A stretch of DNA of 64,000 nt from an uncultured Prevotellaceae bacterium (GCA_900316445.1 ONCZ01000016.1:60045-124044), one strand, 5' to 3'. Shown: positions 49,250-59,665, counted from the stretch's first letter. Notes: generated by a model from the sequence alone, not told the origin. Program-made: numbers and translations.

Positions 49250-49801
49250 ATGAAGATGAAAACAGATATAATATGGCCGGAAAGCATATTAAAGGCTACG
49301 CCAGAAGCATTGCAACGGATTGCTGACAGCAAATTAGTAGCACGGAATTTGCGTGATATTTTTCCACACCCTTATACTTTGGACGATGCTGTGGCCTTTC
49401 TTGACAACGTCAGACAGGGGAAAATGGGAATAGTTTATGGCATGTTTCTCAATTCTGGCGAGTTGGTTGGTGTCATCAGTCTGACACCTGGCCGTGATGT
49501 CAATCGCTACTCGGCCGAAGTCGGGTATTTCGTTGGTGAGCAATATTGGAACAAAGGATATGCTACCGAGGCATTAATGCTGGTTGTGAACTTTGCACAA
49601 TACAGGCATAACTTTAAACGTCTCTTTGCTACGGTCTTTGATTTTAATCTCGCTTCTATGCGTGTCCTTGAAAAAGCAGGATTCAAAAAAGAGGGCATTA
49701 TGAAGTCCTCGGCTGTCAAAGACGATAAGGTCATTGATGAGCACCTGTATGGCCTTGTATTGGGAAAAAGCAATATAGAGATTCTTGGACGTTGTATGTG
49801 A
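49250..49801 (+). CDS. GNAT family N-acetyltransferase (RimJ/RimL-like)
   Basis: 183 residues. AEVGYFVGEQYWNKGYATEA is the acetyl-CoA-binding motif A, and FDFNLASMRVLEKAGFKKEG the C-terminal RimJ/RimL signature. Acceptor unknown; protein N-termini or small amines are the usual targets. A -7 box TACCTTTG at 49217-49224 precedes it without a clear -33. Possibly co-transcribed with the FMN reductase 40 bp downstream. Confidence 0.88.
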   Translation: MKMKTDIIWPESILKATPEALQRIADSKLVARNLRDIFPHPYTLDDAVAFLDNVRQGKMGIVYGMFLNSGELVGVISLTPGRDVNRYSAEVGYFVGEQYWNKGYATEALMLVVNFAQYRHNFKRLFATVFDFNLASMRVLEKAGFKKEGIMKSSAVKDDKVIDEHLYGLVLGKSNIEILGRCM

Positions 49802-49841
49802 CGGGGGATAGGAAATTGAAACCATCAATTATTCAAGCATT

Positions 49842-50387
49842 ATGAAGAAAATCCTTTTTATCGTCGGTTCGCTGAGGGAAGGTTCCTTCAACCGACAACT
49901 GGCCAGAGAGGCTGAGCAGATGATTGGCGCACGCGCCGAAGTGACTTACCTGGACTATACGGATGTGCCGCTGATGAATCAGGATATCGAGTTTCCTGAG
50001 CCTGAGTCTGTGAAACGTCTGCGTGCATCAGTGAAAGAGGCTGATGCACTATGGGTGTTCACGCCCGAGTATAATTTCAGCTATCCTGGTCACGTGAAGA
50101 ATCTGTTTGATTGGTTATCCCGTCCGTTGGTGGCTGGCGACTATGAAACACCAACCGTCATCAATAGCAAGAAAGTGGCCCTGAGTGGTGCCGGCGGCAA
50201 GATGGCTACAGCCAAATGCCGCGAGAAACTGACGGAACTGCTCACCTTCATCAAGGCCGACGTGATGGAACAGCAGACGGGTGTCGTACTGAACCTTGAG
50301 GCCTGGACGGAGGGGCGTATGATTCTCAGCGATGAGCAGAAGAAAGCTCTGAAGGATCAGGTTGAGGCTTTCCTGAAATTCGTGTGA
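49842..50387 (+). CDS. NADPH-dependent FMN reductase-like protein
   Basis: 181-residue flavodoxin-like oxidoreductase. VGSLREGSFNRQLA is the FMN phosphate loop, and FTPEYNFSYPGHVKNLFDWLS the conserved flavin-binding block of the ChrR/ArsH-type quinone and FMN reductases. Its last 31 bp overlap the 3' end of gltD on the other strand. Physiological substrate unknown. Confidence 0.9.
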   Translation: MKKILFIVGSLREGSFNRQLAREAEQMIGARAEVTYLDYTDVPLMNQDIEFPEPESVKRLRASVKEADALWVFTPEYNFSYPGHVKNLFDWLSRPLVAGDYETPTVINSKKVALSGAGGKMATAKCREKLTELLTFIKADVMEQQTGVVLNLEAWTEGRMILSDEQKKALKDQVEAFLKFV

Positions 50388-51736
50388 AGATAGGCATCAA
50401 CCTTCCGGGCAGTCTGACGGCCGCTGGCCATCGCGCGAACAACGAGCGAGGCACCATTAGCGGCATCGCCACAGACGAATACATTCTCTGCATACTGCGG
50501 ATGCTCGGGCTTGAGGAAGCCCATAGCCAGCAGCACAAGTTCAGCCTTGATGATCTCAGGCTGACCCTTCTCGATCATGATGGGACGGCCACCCTCAGGA
50601 TTCGGTTTCCAGTCAATCTCTTGCACACGGACTCCTGTGAGTTTTCCATTCTCACCCAGGAACTCCAGCGTATTGATGTTCCAGCGACGGGTGCAGCCTT
50701 CCTCGTGTGAAGAAGTGGTCTTGAGGGTACGTGGCCATTCGGGCCAGGGGTTCTGCGGATCCTCAGGACCTTCCACGGGCTTGGGCATGATCTCTATCTG
50801 GGTGACACTTTTACAACCCTGACGATGGGCGGTACCGATGCAGTCGGAGCCGGTATCGCCACCACCAATCACGAGGACATCCTTTCCCTTAGCGGTGATG
50901 CGTTCGTCTTTGCTAAACTCCATACCGGCGAGGACGCGATTCTGCTGGGAGAGTAGTTCGAGGGCGAAGTGTACGCCCTTAAGTTCGCGGCCGGGGGCTT
51001 TGAGATCCCTGGCTGTCGGCGTACCGGTGGAAATGACGACGGCGTCGAAATCAGAGGCTAGAGGTGAGAGATCAGCGGTGAGAGATATGTCTTGCCCATA
51101 TTTAAACTCAATACCTTCTTCTTCCATCAGGCGCAGGCGGCGGTCGATGATGGCTTTGTTGAGCTTGAAGTTCGGGATACCATAACGCAAGAGTCCGCCT
51201 GCGGCCTCGTTCTTCTCGAAGACCGTGACCTTGTACCCCATGTGGTTAAGGTCGTTGGCAGCAGCGAGTCCGGCAGGCCCTGCACCGATGACAGCTATCT
51301 TCTTTCCGTTACGGACAATGTCTGTGCGGGGCAGGATGTACCCCTCACGGAAAGCAGCCTCAACGATGGCGCACTCATCTTCGCGGTTGGTCGTCGGCTC
51401 GTGATTGAAACGGTTCAGCACACAGGCCTTCTCGCAGAGGGCAGGACAGATGCGGCCGGTGAACTCAGGGAAGGGGTTGGTGCTGCTGAGCAGGCGATAA
51501 GCCAGTTCCCAGTCTCCTTTATACAGGGCATCGTTCCATTCCGGTGCCTTATTGCCCAGCGGACAAGCCCAGTGGCAGAAAGGTACGCCACAGTCCATAC
51601 AACGGCTTGCCTGCAACTTACGCTCGCGGGTGCTGAGTGTCTGTTCCACTTCACTGAAGTCGTGGATTCTATCTTGAATCGGCCGATAACCAGCCTCCTG
51701 TCGATGTATCTCTAAAAATGCTTTTGGATTTCCCAT
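50357..51736 (-). CDS. gltD: Glutamate synthase small subunit
   Basis: 459 residues. Cysteine motifs near the start (CMDCGVPFCHWACPLGN, then CPALCEKACVL) bind 4Fe-4S clusters. GAGPAGLAAANDLN is the FAD site and GGGDTGSDCIGTA the NADPH site. It passes electrons to the large subunit encoded just upstream on the same strand. The segment SLTADLSPLAS is encoded by AGGTGAGAGATCAGCGGTGA (51062-51081), a microrepeat also found in other genes here, and is probably an in-frame surface insertion. Stop-to-start distance from gltB is 85 bp. Confidence 0.95.
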   Translation of the reverse strand: MGNPKAFLEIHRQEAGYRPIQDRIHDFSEVEQTLSTRERKLQASRCMDCGVPFCHWACPLGNKAPEWNDALYKGDWELAYRLLSSTNPFPEFTGRICPALCEKACVLNRFNHEPTTNREDECAIVEAAFREGYILPRTDIVRNGKKIAVIGAGPAGLAAANDLNHMGYKVTVFEKNEAAGGLLRYGIPNFKLNKAIIDRRLRLMEEEGIEFKYGQDISLTADLSPLASDFDAVVISTGTPTARDLKAPGRELKGVHFALELLSQQNRVLAGMEFSKDERITAKGKDVLVIGGGDTGSDCIGTAHRQGCKSVTQIEIMPKPVEGPEDPQNPWPEWPRTLKTTSSHEEGCTRRWNINTLEFLGENGKLTGVRVQEIDWKPNPEGGRPIMIEKGQPEIIKAELVLLAMGFLKPEHPQYAENVFVCGDAANGASLVVRAMASGRQTARKVDAYLHTNFRKAST

Positions 51737-51821
51737 GATGAAAAATTTAAAAATTTAAGAATTCAAAAATTAAAGATGCTCGATGTTTTTAATCTTATAA
51801 TTTTTTCATTTTTACATTTTG

Positions 51822-54800
51822 CTAATAGTCGCGCTGGATGTCAGCAATTTTCTCGTGAAGTTTCTTCATCTTCTCTTCCTCAAGCACACGTTTGTACTCG
51901 ATGGGGATGACCTGGATGAAGTCCTCTATATAGCGATGCCAGTTGTCGAGCATACGGCCTGCGAGGGCAGAACCCGTGTGCAAGTAGTGCTGGCGGATGA
52001 GTTCGAGCAGTTCCTTACGGCTGACACTGTCCTCGACCAGTGAGAGTTCCACCATATCCATATTACAGAAGTAGTCGAACGTGTGATCAGGGTCATAGAC
52101 GTATGCCACGCCACCACTCATACCAGCTGCGAAGTTTCGTCCTGTCTTACCCAGCACGACGACGCGCCCGCCAGTCATATATTCACAGCAGTGGTCGCCG
52201 GCACCCTCGATGACTGCGATGGCACCCGAGTTACGCACACCGAAGCGCTCACCCACCTTTCCGTTGATATAGAGTTCGCCGCTCGTGGCTCCATAGAGAC
52301 CCGTGTTGCCGGCGATGATATTCTCTTCGGCCTTAAATTCTTCGCTGCGACGGGCTGGAGGCAGGATGCTGATACGACCGCCAGAGAGACCCTTGCCGAA
52401 GTAGTCGTTAGCCTCGCCCTCGAGCCTTATGTCGAGCCCGCGAACGGCGAAGGCGCCGAACGACTGACCCGCCGAGCCCTTGAACTTAATCTTAATCGTA
52501 CCCTCAGGTAGACCTTCCTCACCGTACTTTTTGGCGATGACGCCGCTGAGCATCGTACAGGCAGCACGATCGGTATTCTTGATGGCGTAGTCGAGGGTGA
52601 TATCTTCGTCACCATCGATGGCCTTCTCTGCGGCTTTGATGATTTCTTCGTCCTTGATGCCAGTAACCTTCGTGAATGCGCCACGATCCCAATAGAGAGC
52701 CTTGTCTGTCTCAGGCTTATGCAGCAGGCGACCGAAATCGATGGTCTTCTGCTTGTCTGTGGCATTGTCGGTGTTCACCTCAATAAGTTCCGTATGGCCA
52801 ATGATTTCTTTCAGGCTGTGGACACCGATCTCACTCAGATATTCTCTGACCTGCTCGGCGAGGAACGTAAAGAAGTTCACCACGTATTCTGCGCGACCCT
52901 CGAAGTGCTTGCGCAACTCAGGATTCTGCGTGGCGACACCCATCGGACAGGTGTTCGTGTTACATTTACGCATCATCACACAACCCAGTACGATGAGCGG
53001 CAGTGTGCCAAACGAGAACTCGTCGGCGCCCAGCATCGCCATGATGATCACATCTTTGGCGGTCTTCAACTGACCATCGGTCTGCAGGCGTACCTGGTTG
53101 CGGAGGCCGTTGCGCACGAGGGTCTGCTGTGTCTCGGCGAGACCGATCTCAGGCGAGATACCTGCGAAGCGCATACTGCTGGCGGGGCTTGCACCCGTAC
53201 CACCCTCGGCACCGCTGATAACGATGAGGTCAGCCTTGGCCTTTGCCACACCTGCGGCAATCGTTCCCACGCCGCTCTCGGCGACGAGCTTCACGCTGAC
53301 GGCAGCTGTCGGATTGATATTCTTGAGGTCGAAGATCAGCTGAGCCAAGTCCTCGATGCTATAGATATCATGATGGGGTGGGGGCGAGATGAGCGAGATG
53401 CCTGGGATAGCATTACGCGTCTTGGCAATAATCTCGTTGACCTTGAAACCAGGCAACTGACCGCCTTCACCAGGCTTCGCGCCCTGTGCCACCTTGATCT
53501 GTATCTCTTCGGCGTTCACCAGATATTCAGCCGTCACGCCAAAGCGACCTGATGCGATCTGCTTGGTCTTGCTTGAGAGGCTGACACCGTCCACCTCTGT
53601 ATGATAGCGGGCATTATCCTCACCGCCCTCACCGGTGTTCGAGCGCGTGCCGAGTTTGTTCATCGCCAGGGCTAGTGCCTCGTGGGCCTCGATGCTCAAG
53701 GCACCAAAGCTCATAGCGCCTGTCACGAAGTGTTTCACGATCGACTCCACGCTCTCCACCTCGTCAATCGGCGTCGGCTTGGCAGCCTTTTTCCAGCCGA
53801 AGAAGTCGCGGATAAAGATCGGGCTTTCCTTTTCATCGACAATCTTTGCCCAATCCTTGAATTTATTGTAATTGCCTTGTCTCGTCGCCAATTGCAGCTT
53901 GGCGATTGTCTCAGGGTTCCAGGCATGCAAGATACCGTCCTTGCGCCAGGCGAACTGTCCCTGATTCTTCAGGAAGGTTTGCTCTTTGGCTGGCTCATGC
54001 AGACGGATGGCATCGCGGGCAATCTCCTTCAGTCCGATACCGCCGATGGTACTTGTTTCCGTACCGAAGTATCGTCTCAGCAAGTCTTCACTTAGGCCGA
54101 TGCTTTCGAAGATCTTCGCACCGCGATAGCTGCGGATGGTAGAAATACCCATCTTCGACATGATCTTCTTCAGGCCCTTATCCACAGCCTTGATGTAATT
54201 CTTCTCAGCCGTAGCGTATTCCTCTTGAATCTTGCCTTTCTTCACCAGATCGTCGAGGATAGCAAACGTCATATACGGGCACAGCGCACTGGCACCATAG
54301 CCCAGCAACAGCGCTGCGTGCATCGTCTCGCGGATTTCACCGCTTTCTACGATCAATGCCGTCTGCACGCGCTTACCTACGCTGATCAGATAGTGATGCA
54401 CAGCCGAGACAGCCAACAAACTTGGAATGGCTGCGTGCTGTTCGTCGATGTCGCGGTCTGAAAGGATGATATAATTTACGCCCTCATCCACGCTTGCCTC
54501 GGCCTCCTTGCAGAGGTCGTCGAGTGCCTGACGCAGACCTTCCTCGCCCTTTGCTATCTCGAAGAGGATGGGCAGTTTCTTGGTGTTGAAACCCTTGTAG
54601 CGGATATTACAGAGTATGTCGAGTTGTGTGTTGGTCAGTACGGGCTGCGGCAGACGCACCATCTTACAGTTCGAGGCGTCTGGCGTCAGGATGTTTGTTC
54701 CCACGGCGCCGATATACTCCGTCAGCGACATCACCAGCTCTTCGCGGATGGGGTCGATGGCAGGGTTCGTCACCTGCGCAAACTGCTGACGGAAATAGTT

Positions 54801-56342
54801 GAAGAACACCTGCGGACGGTCGCTCACCACAGCCAGCGGTGTGTCGTTACCCATCGCAGCCACAGGCTCCTGTCCGGCTGTTGCCATCGGGACGATTGTC
54901 TTGTCGATGTCCTCCTGACCGAAACCGAAGTTCACGAGTTTGCGTTCGAGGTCGCTCACGCCATTCTCCACGTGACGGCCGCTCTTCAGCTTCTCCAGCT
55001 GGACGCGGTTCTCACTCAGCCACTCGCGATAGGGATGTGCCTTGGCAAGCTTCTCTTTGATCTCACCGTCGTAGTAGATCTTACCCTCCTGCGTATCGAT
55101 AAGCAGGATCTTACCCGGCTGCAGACGTCCTTTGCTTACCACATCGCCAGGTTCAAAATCCATCACGCCCACCTCTGAGGCGACGACCATCATACCCTGC
55201 TTCGTAATCGTATAGCGGCTGGGGCGCAGACCGTTGCGGTCAAGCATACCTCCCGCATAGCGTCCGTCGGAGAACAGCAGGGCGGCGGGACCGTCCCACG
55301 GCTCCATCAGGATAGAGTGGTATTCGTAGAAGGCCTTCAGATCTTCGCTGATGGGGTTCTTGTCGTTAAAGCTCTCTGGCACAAGTATCGCCATCGCTTG
55401 AGGTAGCGACAGGCCGCTCATCATCAGGAACTCGAAGACATTGTCGAGGCTGGCAGAGTCACTCATACCCTCCTGCACGATAGGTCTTAAGTCCTTGATA
55501 TCGCCCAGGGCTTCACTTGAGAGCACACTCTCTCTCGCCTTCATCCAGCCGCGATTACCTCGGATGGTGTTGATCTCGCCGTTGTGAGCGAGCAAGCGGA
55601 AGGGCTGGGCCAAGGACCACGTTGGAAATGTGTTGGTTGAGAAGCGTGAGTGCACCAGCGCCAGTCCGCTTGTAAAATAAGGATTCGACAGGTCAGGGAA
55701 ATACCGTCTGAGCTGTCCGCTCGTCAGCATGCCCTTATAGATGATGTTTTTGCTCGACAGAGAGCAGATATAGAAGTCCTTGTGATTGATGCGGTTTTCT
55801 ATTCTCTTGCGTACCTTATATAATATGCGGTCGAGCGTTGCGGCTTGCTCCTCCGTGACGCCTGTGACGAAAATCTGCCTAATCTCCGGCTCCACCTCTC
55901 TGGCGGCCTTGCCTAGCACCTCTGGGTTTGTGGGCACCGTGCGTACGTGCATCAGTTGCAGTCCCTCGCGCTCTATCTCCTCTATCATCACGCTCAAGAT
56001 CTGTTCCTGGGCCTTCACGTCTTTTGGCAGGAACACCAGACCTGTGCCGTAGCGGCCTTTTTCTGGTACGGGAATGCCCTGCAGCAGAATGAACTCGTGG
56101 GGAATCTGAATCATGATGCCTGCACCGTCGCCCGTCTTGTCGCGTGTTTCGGCACCACGGTGCTCCATGTTCTCCAGCACCTTCAGGGCATTGTCCACCA
56201 GTTCGTGGCTTTTGCCCCCGTGGATATTCACCACCATGCCCACGCCGCAAGCGTCGTGTTCATAGTCCGGCTGATAAAGCCCTGTGTGTATCCTCCTTTC
56301 ATCTTGTGTAAGCTGTGATGCTTGAAGTTTGCAATGTGTCAT
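51822..56342 (-). CDS. gltB: Glutamate synthase large subunit
   Basis: 1506 residues. The N-terminal glutaminase uses the Cys in HDACGVGMVVN as nucleophile. A central domain (about 460-790), the FMN-binding synthase domain with TGASPASSMRF, the 3Fe-4S motif CVMMRKCNTNTCPMG, and a C-terminal beta-helix (GGRISILPP, NTGLYGATSGELY) are all present. With GltD it makes two glutamates from glutamine and 2-oxoglutarate. Full length, with its own consensus promoter. The start at 56342 leaves about 26 residues before the catalytic Cys, so a short propeptide would be removed. Confidence 0.96.
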   Translation of the reverse strand: MTHCKLQASQLTQDERRIHTGLYQPDYEHDACGVGMVVNIHGGKSHELVDNALKVLENMEHRGAETRDKTGDGAGIMIQIPHEFILLQGIPVPEKGRYGTGLVFLPKDVKAQEQILSVMIEEIEREGLQLMHVRTVPTNPEVLGKAAREVEPEIRQIFVTGVTEEQAATLDRILYKVRKRIENRINHKDFYICSLSSKNIIYKGMLTSGQLRRYFPDLSNPYFTSGLALVHSRFSTNTFPTWSLAQPFRLLAHNGEINTIRGNRGWMKARESVLSSEALGDIKDLRPIVQEGMSDSASLDNVFEFLMMSGLSLPQAMAILVPESFNDKNPISEDLKAFYEYHSILMEPWDGPAALLFSDGRYAGGMLDRNGLRPSRYTITKQGMMVVASEVGVMDFEPGDVVSKGRLQPGKILLIDTQEGKIYYDGEIKEKLAKAHPYREWLSENRVQLEKLKSGRHVENGVSDLERKLVNFGFGQEDIDKTIVPMATAGQEPVAAMGNDTPLAVVSDRPQVFFNYFRQQFAQVTNPAIDPIREELVMSLTEYIGAVGTNILTPDASNCKMVRLPQPVLTNTQLDILCNIRYKGFNTKKLPILFEIAKGEEGLRQALDDLCKEAEASVDEGVNYIILSDRDIDEQHAAIPSLLAVSAVHHYLISVGKRVQTALIVESGEIRETMHAALLLGYGASALCPYMTFAILDDLVKKGKIQEEYATAEKNYIKAVDKGLKKIMSKMGISTIRSYRGAKIFESIGLSEDLLRRYFGTETSTIGGIGLKEIARDAIRLHEPAKEQTFLKNQGQFAWRKDGILHAWNPETIAKLQLATRQGNYNKFKDWAKIVDEKESPIFIRDFFGWKKAAKPTPIDEVESVESIVKHFVTGAMSFGALSIEAHEALALAMNKLGTRSNTGEGGEDNARYHTEVDGVSLSSKTKQIASGRFGVTAEYLVNAEEIQIKVAQGAKPGEGGQLPGFKVNEIIAKTRNAIPGISLISPPPHHDIYSIEDLAQLIFDLKNINPTAAVSVKLVAESGVGTIAAGVAKAKADLIVISGAEGGTGASPASSMRFAGISPEIGLAETQQTLVRNGLRNQVRLQTDGQLKTAKDVIIMAMLGADEFSFGTLPLIVLGCVMMRKCNTNTCPMGVATQNPELRKHFEGRAEYVVNFFTFLAEQVREYLSEIGVHSLKEIIGHTELIEVNTDNATDKQKTIDFGRLLHKPETDKALYWDRGAFTKVTGIKDEEIIKAAEKAIDGDEDITLDYAIKNTDRAACTMLSGVIAKKYGEEGLPEGTIKIKFKGSAGQSFGAFAVRGLDIRLEGEANDYFGKGLSGGRISILPPARRSEEFKAEENIIAGNTGLYGATSGELYINGKVGERFGVRNSGAIAVIEGAGDHCCEYMTGGRVVVLGKTGRNFAAGMSGGVAYVYDPDHTFDYFCNMDMVELSLVEDSVSRKELLELIRQHYLHTGSALAGRMLDNWHRYIEDFIQVIPIEYKRVLEEEKMKKLHEKIADIQRDY

Positions 56343-56383
56343 ATTATCCTAAAATTTACTTACGTTTTGTTCGTTTTCGGCTG

Positions 56384-56415
56384 CAAAGGTAGTGCAAAAT
56401 GTTATGGCACGCAAA
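56384..56415 (-). promoter_or_regulatory. Promoter of gltBD
   Basis: Minus-strand TTTG (56415-56412), a 20-nt spacer and TACCTTTG (56391-56384), 42 bp before the gltB start. Exact consensus. Confidence 0.8.
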
Positions 56416-56609
56416 CTTTCGCTTACTTTTTTCTTCTTTAAAATTCCCGTAACTTACACTTTGCCTCATTTCCGCCCCTTTTTCTGTCATAGTGTAAACA
56501 ATCAGTCAATCTGAGTCTGCCATTACTTACACATTGTCATTTTACCCCAAAAAGAAGCCCGTTGTGAGCGGACACAGCGAGCTTGTGAACTACATAAAAT
56601 GATCTTTAT
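56416..56609. other. Intergenic region, nothing distinct
   Basis: Between the gltB promoter and the end of the DUF4143 ATPase gene. Two TTACAC(A/T)TTG strings and scattered AT-rich runs; no ORF, clear hairpin or promoter was found. Confidence 0.4.
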
Positions 56610-57950
56610 CTACCTCTCCCTTCCTAAAAATCGTCTCAGAAGGAACCCCAGGAAATATGGGAACGTATAAAATTTCCCGTTCCATCCAATGTTCTTGTAT
56701 CCCAACTTGATACCATACTTCACGTCTGGATACGATTTCCAGTCTATCAGATGGTTCAGCGAGGGCGTGGCATTGTCCTTCGCCTTTACCTCTACAGGTA
56801 TCAGGCTGTCTGCATCCCGCACAAAGAAGTCCATTTCCAATGCCGGACTGTCGTTAATGTAATAGTACAACTGCTCGTAGCCTGACTTGATCAGCATCTC
56901 GCCCACGATGTTCTCGTAGATGGCACCCTTGTATGTGCCGAAGTTGCGGTTTTCCCTCAGGTCTTGCTGTGCCTCCTCGTCCAGCGATGCTATCAGCAGC
57001 CCCGTATCGTGGTAGTACAACTTGTACATATTCGCCTCGTAGTTGCCCTTCAGCGGCAGTTCCGAATTGCTCAGACAGTAACACACATTCACCACTCCGG
57101 CCTCCCTTAGCCACTCCACAGAACCGATATACTCCCTGCTCCTTGCGCCCCGCGCCACCTTCGTAATCTGGTACTTCTTGTTCTCTTTGCCCAGAAACGT
57201 GGTGATGTGGTTATATACAGCCAGTATCTTCGCCTTGTCCGTGTTCTTTGCGTATTTGGTGATGTCCTCCTCATAGTCCTTCAGCAACTGCCGCATCAGT
57301 TTCAGTGTACCCCCGAAATGACCGTTCCTTACAAACATCGCCACCACCTCAGGCATACCGCCAATGCTCATATAGTCCTTGAAATGCCCCATCAGCGTGT
57401 CCATCTCCAACTGTGAGAATGGTGTCAGCGTGTCCATGTGCCGATACAGGTCTTCCACTTGCTCTTCCGAATAGCCTTTGGCCCACAGAAACTCCTCAAA
57501 GTCCAGCGAGTGCATCTGGTAATCTTCCTTGAACCCCACCGCGTTCGACTCTATCTCCTCGTAGTAGATACCCATCAGCGATCCGCTGCAAATCACGTCG
57601 TAACGTCCGTCCTGACAGAACGACTTCAGCGATGTGGCACAATTCGGGCATTTCTGCAACTCGTCGAAGAATAGCAATGTCTCCCCCGGTATCAGTTTCA
57701 CCTTCGGGTTCAACATCGATATGTTCTTCAGGATGGTGTCCACCTCGTAGCCGTCATCGAATATGCTCCGGTACTTTTCTTCCAGCACGAAGTTCATCTC
57801 CACCACCGACTCATAATGCGCTTTGCCGAACGCCCTTACCGACATAGTCTTTCCAATCTGGCGGGCACCATTGATGATGAGTGGCTTGTGATCGGGATTC
57901 TTGTACCACTCTTCCAGATAACTATCAACCTTTCTTTTAAGCATATTCAT
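56610..57950 (-). CDS. AAA ATPase with DUF4143 domain
   Basis: 446 residues from MNMLKRKVDSYLEEWY; a -7 box at 57982-57975 makes the longer frame unlikely. Walker A is NGARQIGKT near 28, Walker B LLFFDELQKCPN near 93, then SGSLMGI. The C-terminal DUF4143 part has YYHDTGLL and the nuclease-like EMDFFVRDADSLIPVEVKAKD. This family is common in Bacteroidales and archaea. The PD-(D/E)XK-like residues suggest nucleic-acid action, but the role is unknown. Confidence 0.85.
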   Translation of the reverse strand: MNMLKRKVDSYLEEWYKNPDHKPLIINGARQIGKTMSVRAFGKAHYESVVEMNFVLEEKYRSIFDDGYEVDTILKNISMLNPKVKLIPGETLLFFDELQKCPNCATSLKSFCQDGRYDVICSGSLMGIYYEEIESNAVGFKEDYQMHSLDFEEFLWAKGYSEEQVEDLYRHMDTLTPFSQLEMDTLMGHFKDYMSIGGMPEVVAMFVRNGHFGGTLKLMRQLLKDYEEDITKYAKNTDKAKILAVYNHITTFLGKENKKYQITKVARGARSREYIGSVEWLREAGVVNVCYCLSNSELPLKGNYEANMYKLYYHDTGLLIASLDEEAQQDLRENRNFGTYKGAIYENIVGEMLIKSGYEQLYYYINDSPALEMDFFVRDADSLIPVEVKAKDNATPSLNHLIDWKSYPDVKYGIKLGYKNIGWNGKFYTFPYFLGFLLRRFLGRER

Positions 57951-57974
57951 AACGATAATCACATTTTCTGGCTG

Positions 57975-57982
57975 CAAAGATA
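57975..57982 (-). promoter_or_regulatory. -7 box of the DUF4143 ATPase
   Basis: TATCTTTG on the minus strand, 25 bp before the chosen ATG. No TTTG at 19-21 nt upstream. Confidence 0.45.
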
Positions 57983-58052
57983 CAACAAAAATCACATTTT
58001 CGGCACTTTTCTTCCTTGTTTTTTCACATTTTCGGAATTTTTCTTTGTTTAC

Positions 58053-59535
58053 TTACCTCTCCCTTCCTTTGATCCTTGAACGGAGGGTGCGGAGGGAGGC
58101 TGGCTTCACGTCGAGGATATGGGCGATGGTATCGTCGTCGTAGTGGAGATCGTCCTGAAGGATGAGGAAGACATATTGCGAGGGCGTGAGTGAACTGTAA
58201 GTGCGTTCCCACTCCTGCCAGCGCTTGGGGCGCAGCTGGGCGAAGTAGTCTATCAGACACTGCCTTTCCTCAGCCGTCATGTCGCTGGCGGATTCCATTT
58301 CCTGCAGTTTCACAAAGCACCGCGTGCCCACAAGCAGCTTGTTAGAGATACGCTGGCGGTTGGCCTCTATCTGCTTGTTCAACTCGGCGATGGTCTGTTC
58401 ATTAGCCTTGCCGCTCTTTTGCAGCCGTTCTATTTCTGCCTGATTCTCTGTAATCCGTCTGGTATGCTCGTCAAGTCTAAATCTCAGGCTTCTGACTCTT
58501 CGCCAATACCACCAGATACCCATCGTCAGCACAAACAGGAAAGATAAAAATGCGATTCCTGCTTTCATCATCTGCCGATGAGACCTCTCCTCCCAGCGCG
58601 CTTCATCAAACTTCCTTTGCCAGTCGGCAATCTCCAGACTGTGATTGGCTTTCATAACCGAGTCGGTAAACGCATCCTTTTGCCGTTTCATGTCCAAAGC
58701 CGCATTCATATCGCCGATCTTTTCATAGAGCTTGGATAGTACCTCCATCGAATGGCTGCGCACCAAAGGATCTTTTTCTGATAGGCTTTTCTTCACACTC
58801 TCTAAAGCCTCCTCATAATGCCCTTGTGCTTCCAAGAGCCTGGCCTCAACAATATACCCCTTAAAAAATATTGTGATAGATGTCAGCCCGCAAGATGCTG
58901 TCGGCCAAGTCGATATAATCCATGCTCCTGAAAATACAGGCATAAGCGCTGTCACTCTGATCCATATACGCATAAGCCGATGCACACATCTGGAGACCTC
59001 GTAACGTCATGAGGCTGTCATTCAATTTGAGACTGCTCAACAGAAACTTCTGCGAGTATTCCAGAATAAGCGGATGGGTAAAACAATTATAATTGGCAAA
59101 GGCCAGATTCTCATACACCATGTTCTTTAGCAGTTCGTCATCCGCATCCTCAGCAATCGTCTCGGCAATCTTATAATCCTTAATCGCATCAAACGTCCTG
59201 TCAATTAAATGCCTTCTGATGCCAGCCCTGTAATAGTAGGCCCTGCCTCGATGCCAAGCATCGCCATGCTTGTCGTAGTAATTGACACACGTCGTAATGA
59301 GCGAATCGCCGTCAGCCTGATGCAGCACGATATAATCCGTCATAATCTTCAGTAGTCGGTATTCCATTCTGTCTGCCTCAGAGAGTGATGCCGTGTCCAC
59401 CTTACTGATTATTACACGTGCAGAGTCCGGACGTTGATGGACGATGTCTTCCGCCTCCTTCAACAAAGGATGACGCGCCTCACTGCACCCTGCTACCATA
59501 GCGATGACTACCAGTATCCAAGCGATCTTCTTCAT
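58053..59535 (-). pseudogene. Frameshifted TPR / membrane / HTH regulator
   Basis: Two overlapping frames form one typical Bacteroidales regulator. Frame 1 (59535-58861) starts MKKIAWILVVIAMVAGC, with a lipobox-like leader, and holds TPR helices, stopping after ADIYHNIF. Frame 2 continues KGYIVEARLLEAQGHYEEAL with further TPRs, a transmembrane helix (MMKAGIAFLSFLFVLTMGIW), a coiled coil and a C-terminal HTH-like end (DDDTIAHILDVKPASLRTL). The break is at six T residues before AAGG (minus strand, near 58862-58868). Five T would give one open frame, HNIFKGYIVEA. It may be a real mutation, a sequencing error or transcriptional slippage. A -7 box TACCTTTG lies at 59563-59556. Confidence 0.8.
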
Positions 59536-59579
59536 GCTCAATTGATTTTTGTATGCAAAGGTAAGCATTATCTTAGTAA

Positions 59580-59600
59580 CAAAACCGACCGATTGGTATT
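59580..59600. promoter_or_regulatory. TetR-operator-like dyad
   Basis: AAAACCGACCGATTGGTATT (59581-59600) matches its reverse complement at seven of ten paired positions. It lies between the divergent TPR/HTH regulator and tetR-like genes, where autoregulation would be expected. Confidence 0.35.
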
Positions 59601-59657
59601 TTTAAAGAATAATTCAAAGTTTTTAAGCATAATGATGTATATATAAAATAAATAATG

Positions 59658-59665
59658 TATCTTTG
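59658..59665 (+). promoter_or_regulatory. -7 box of the TetR gene
   Basis: TATCTTTG 21 bp before the ATG at 59686; no TTTG at the expected distance. Confidence 0.45.
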
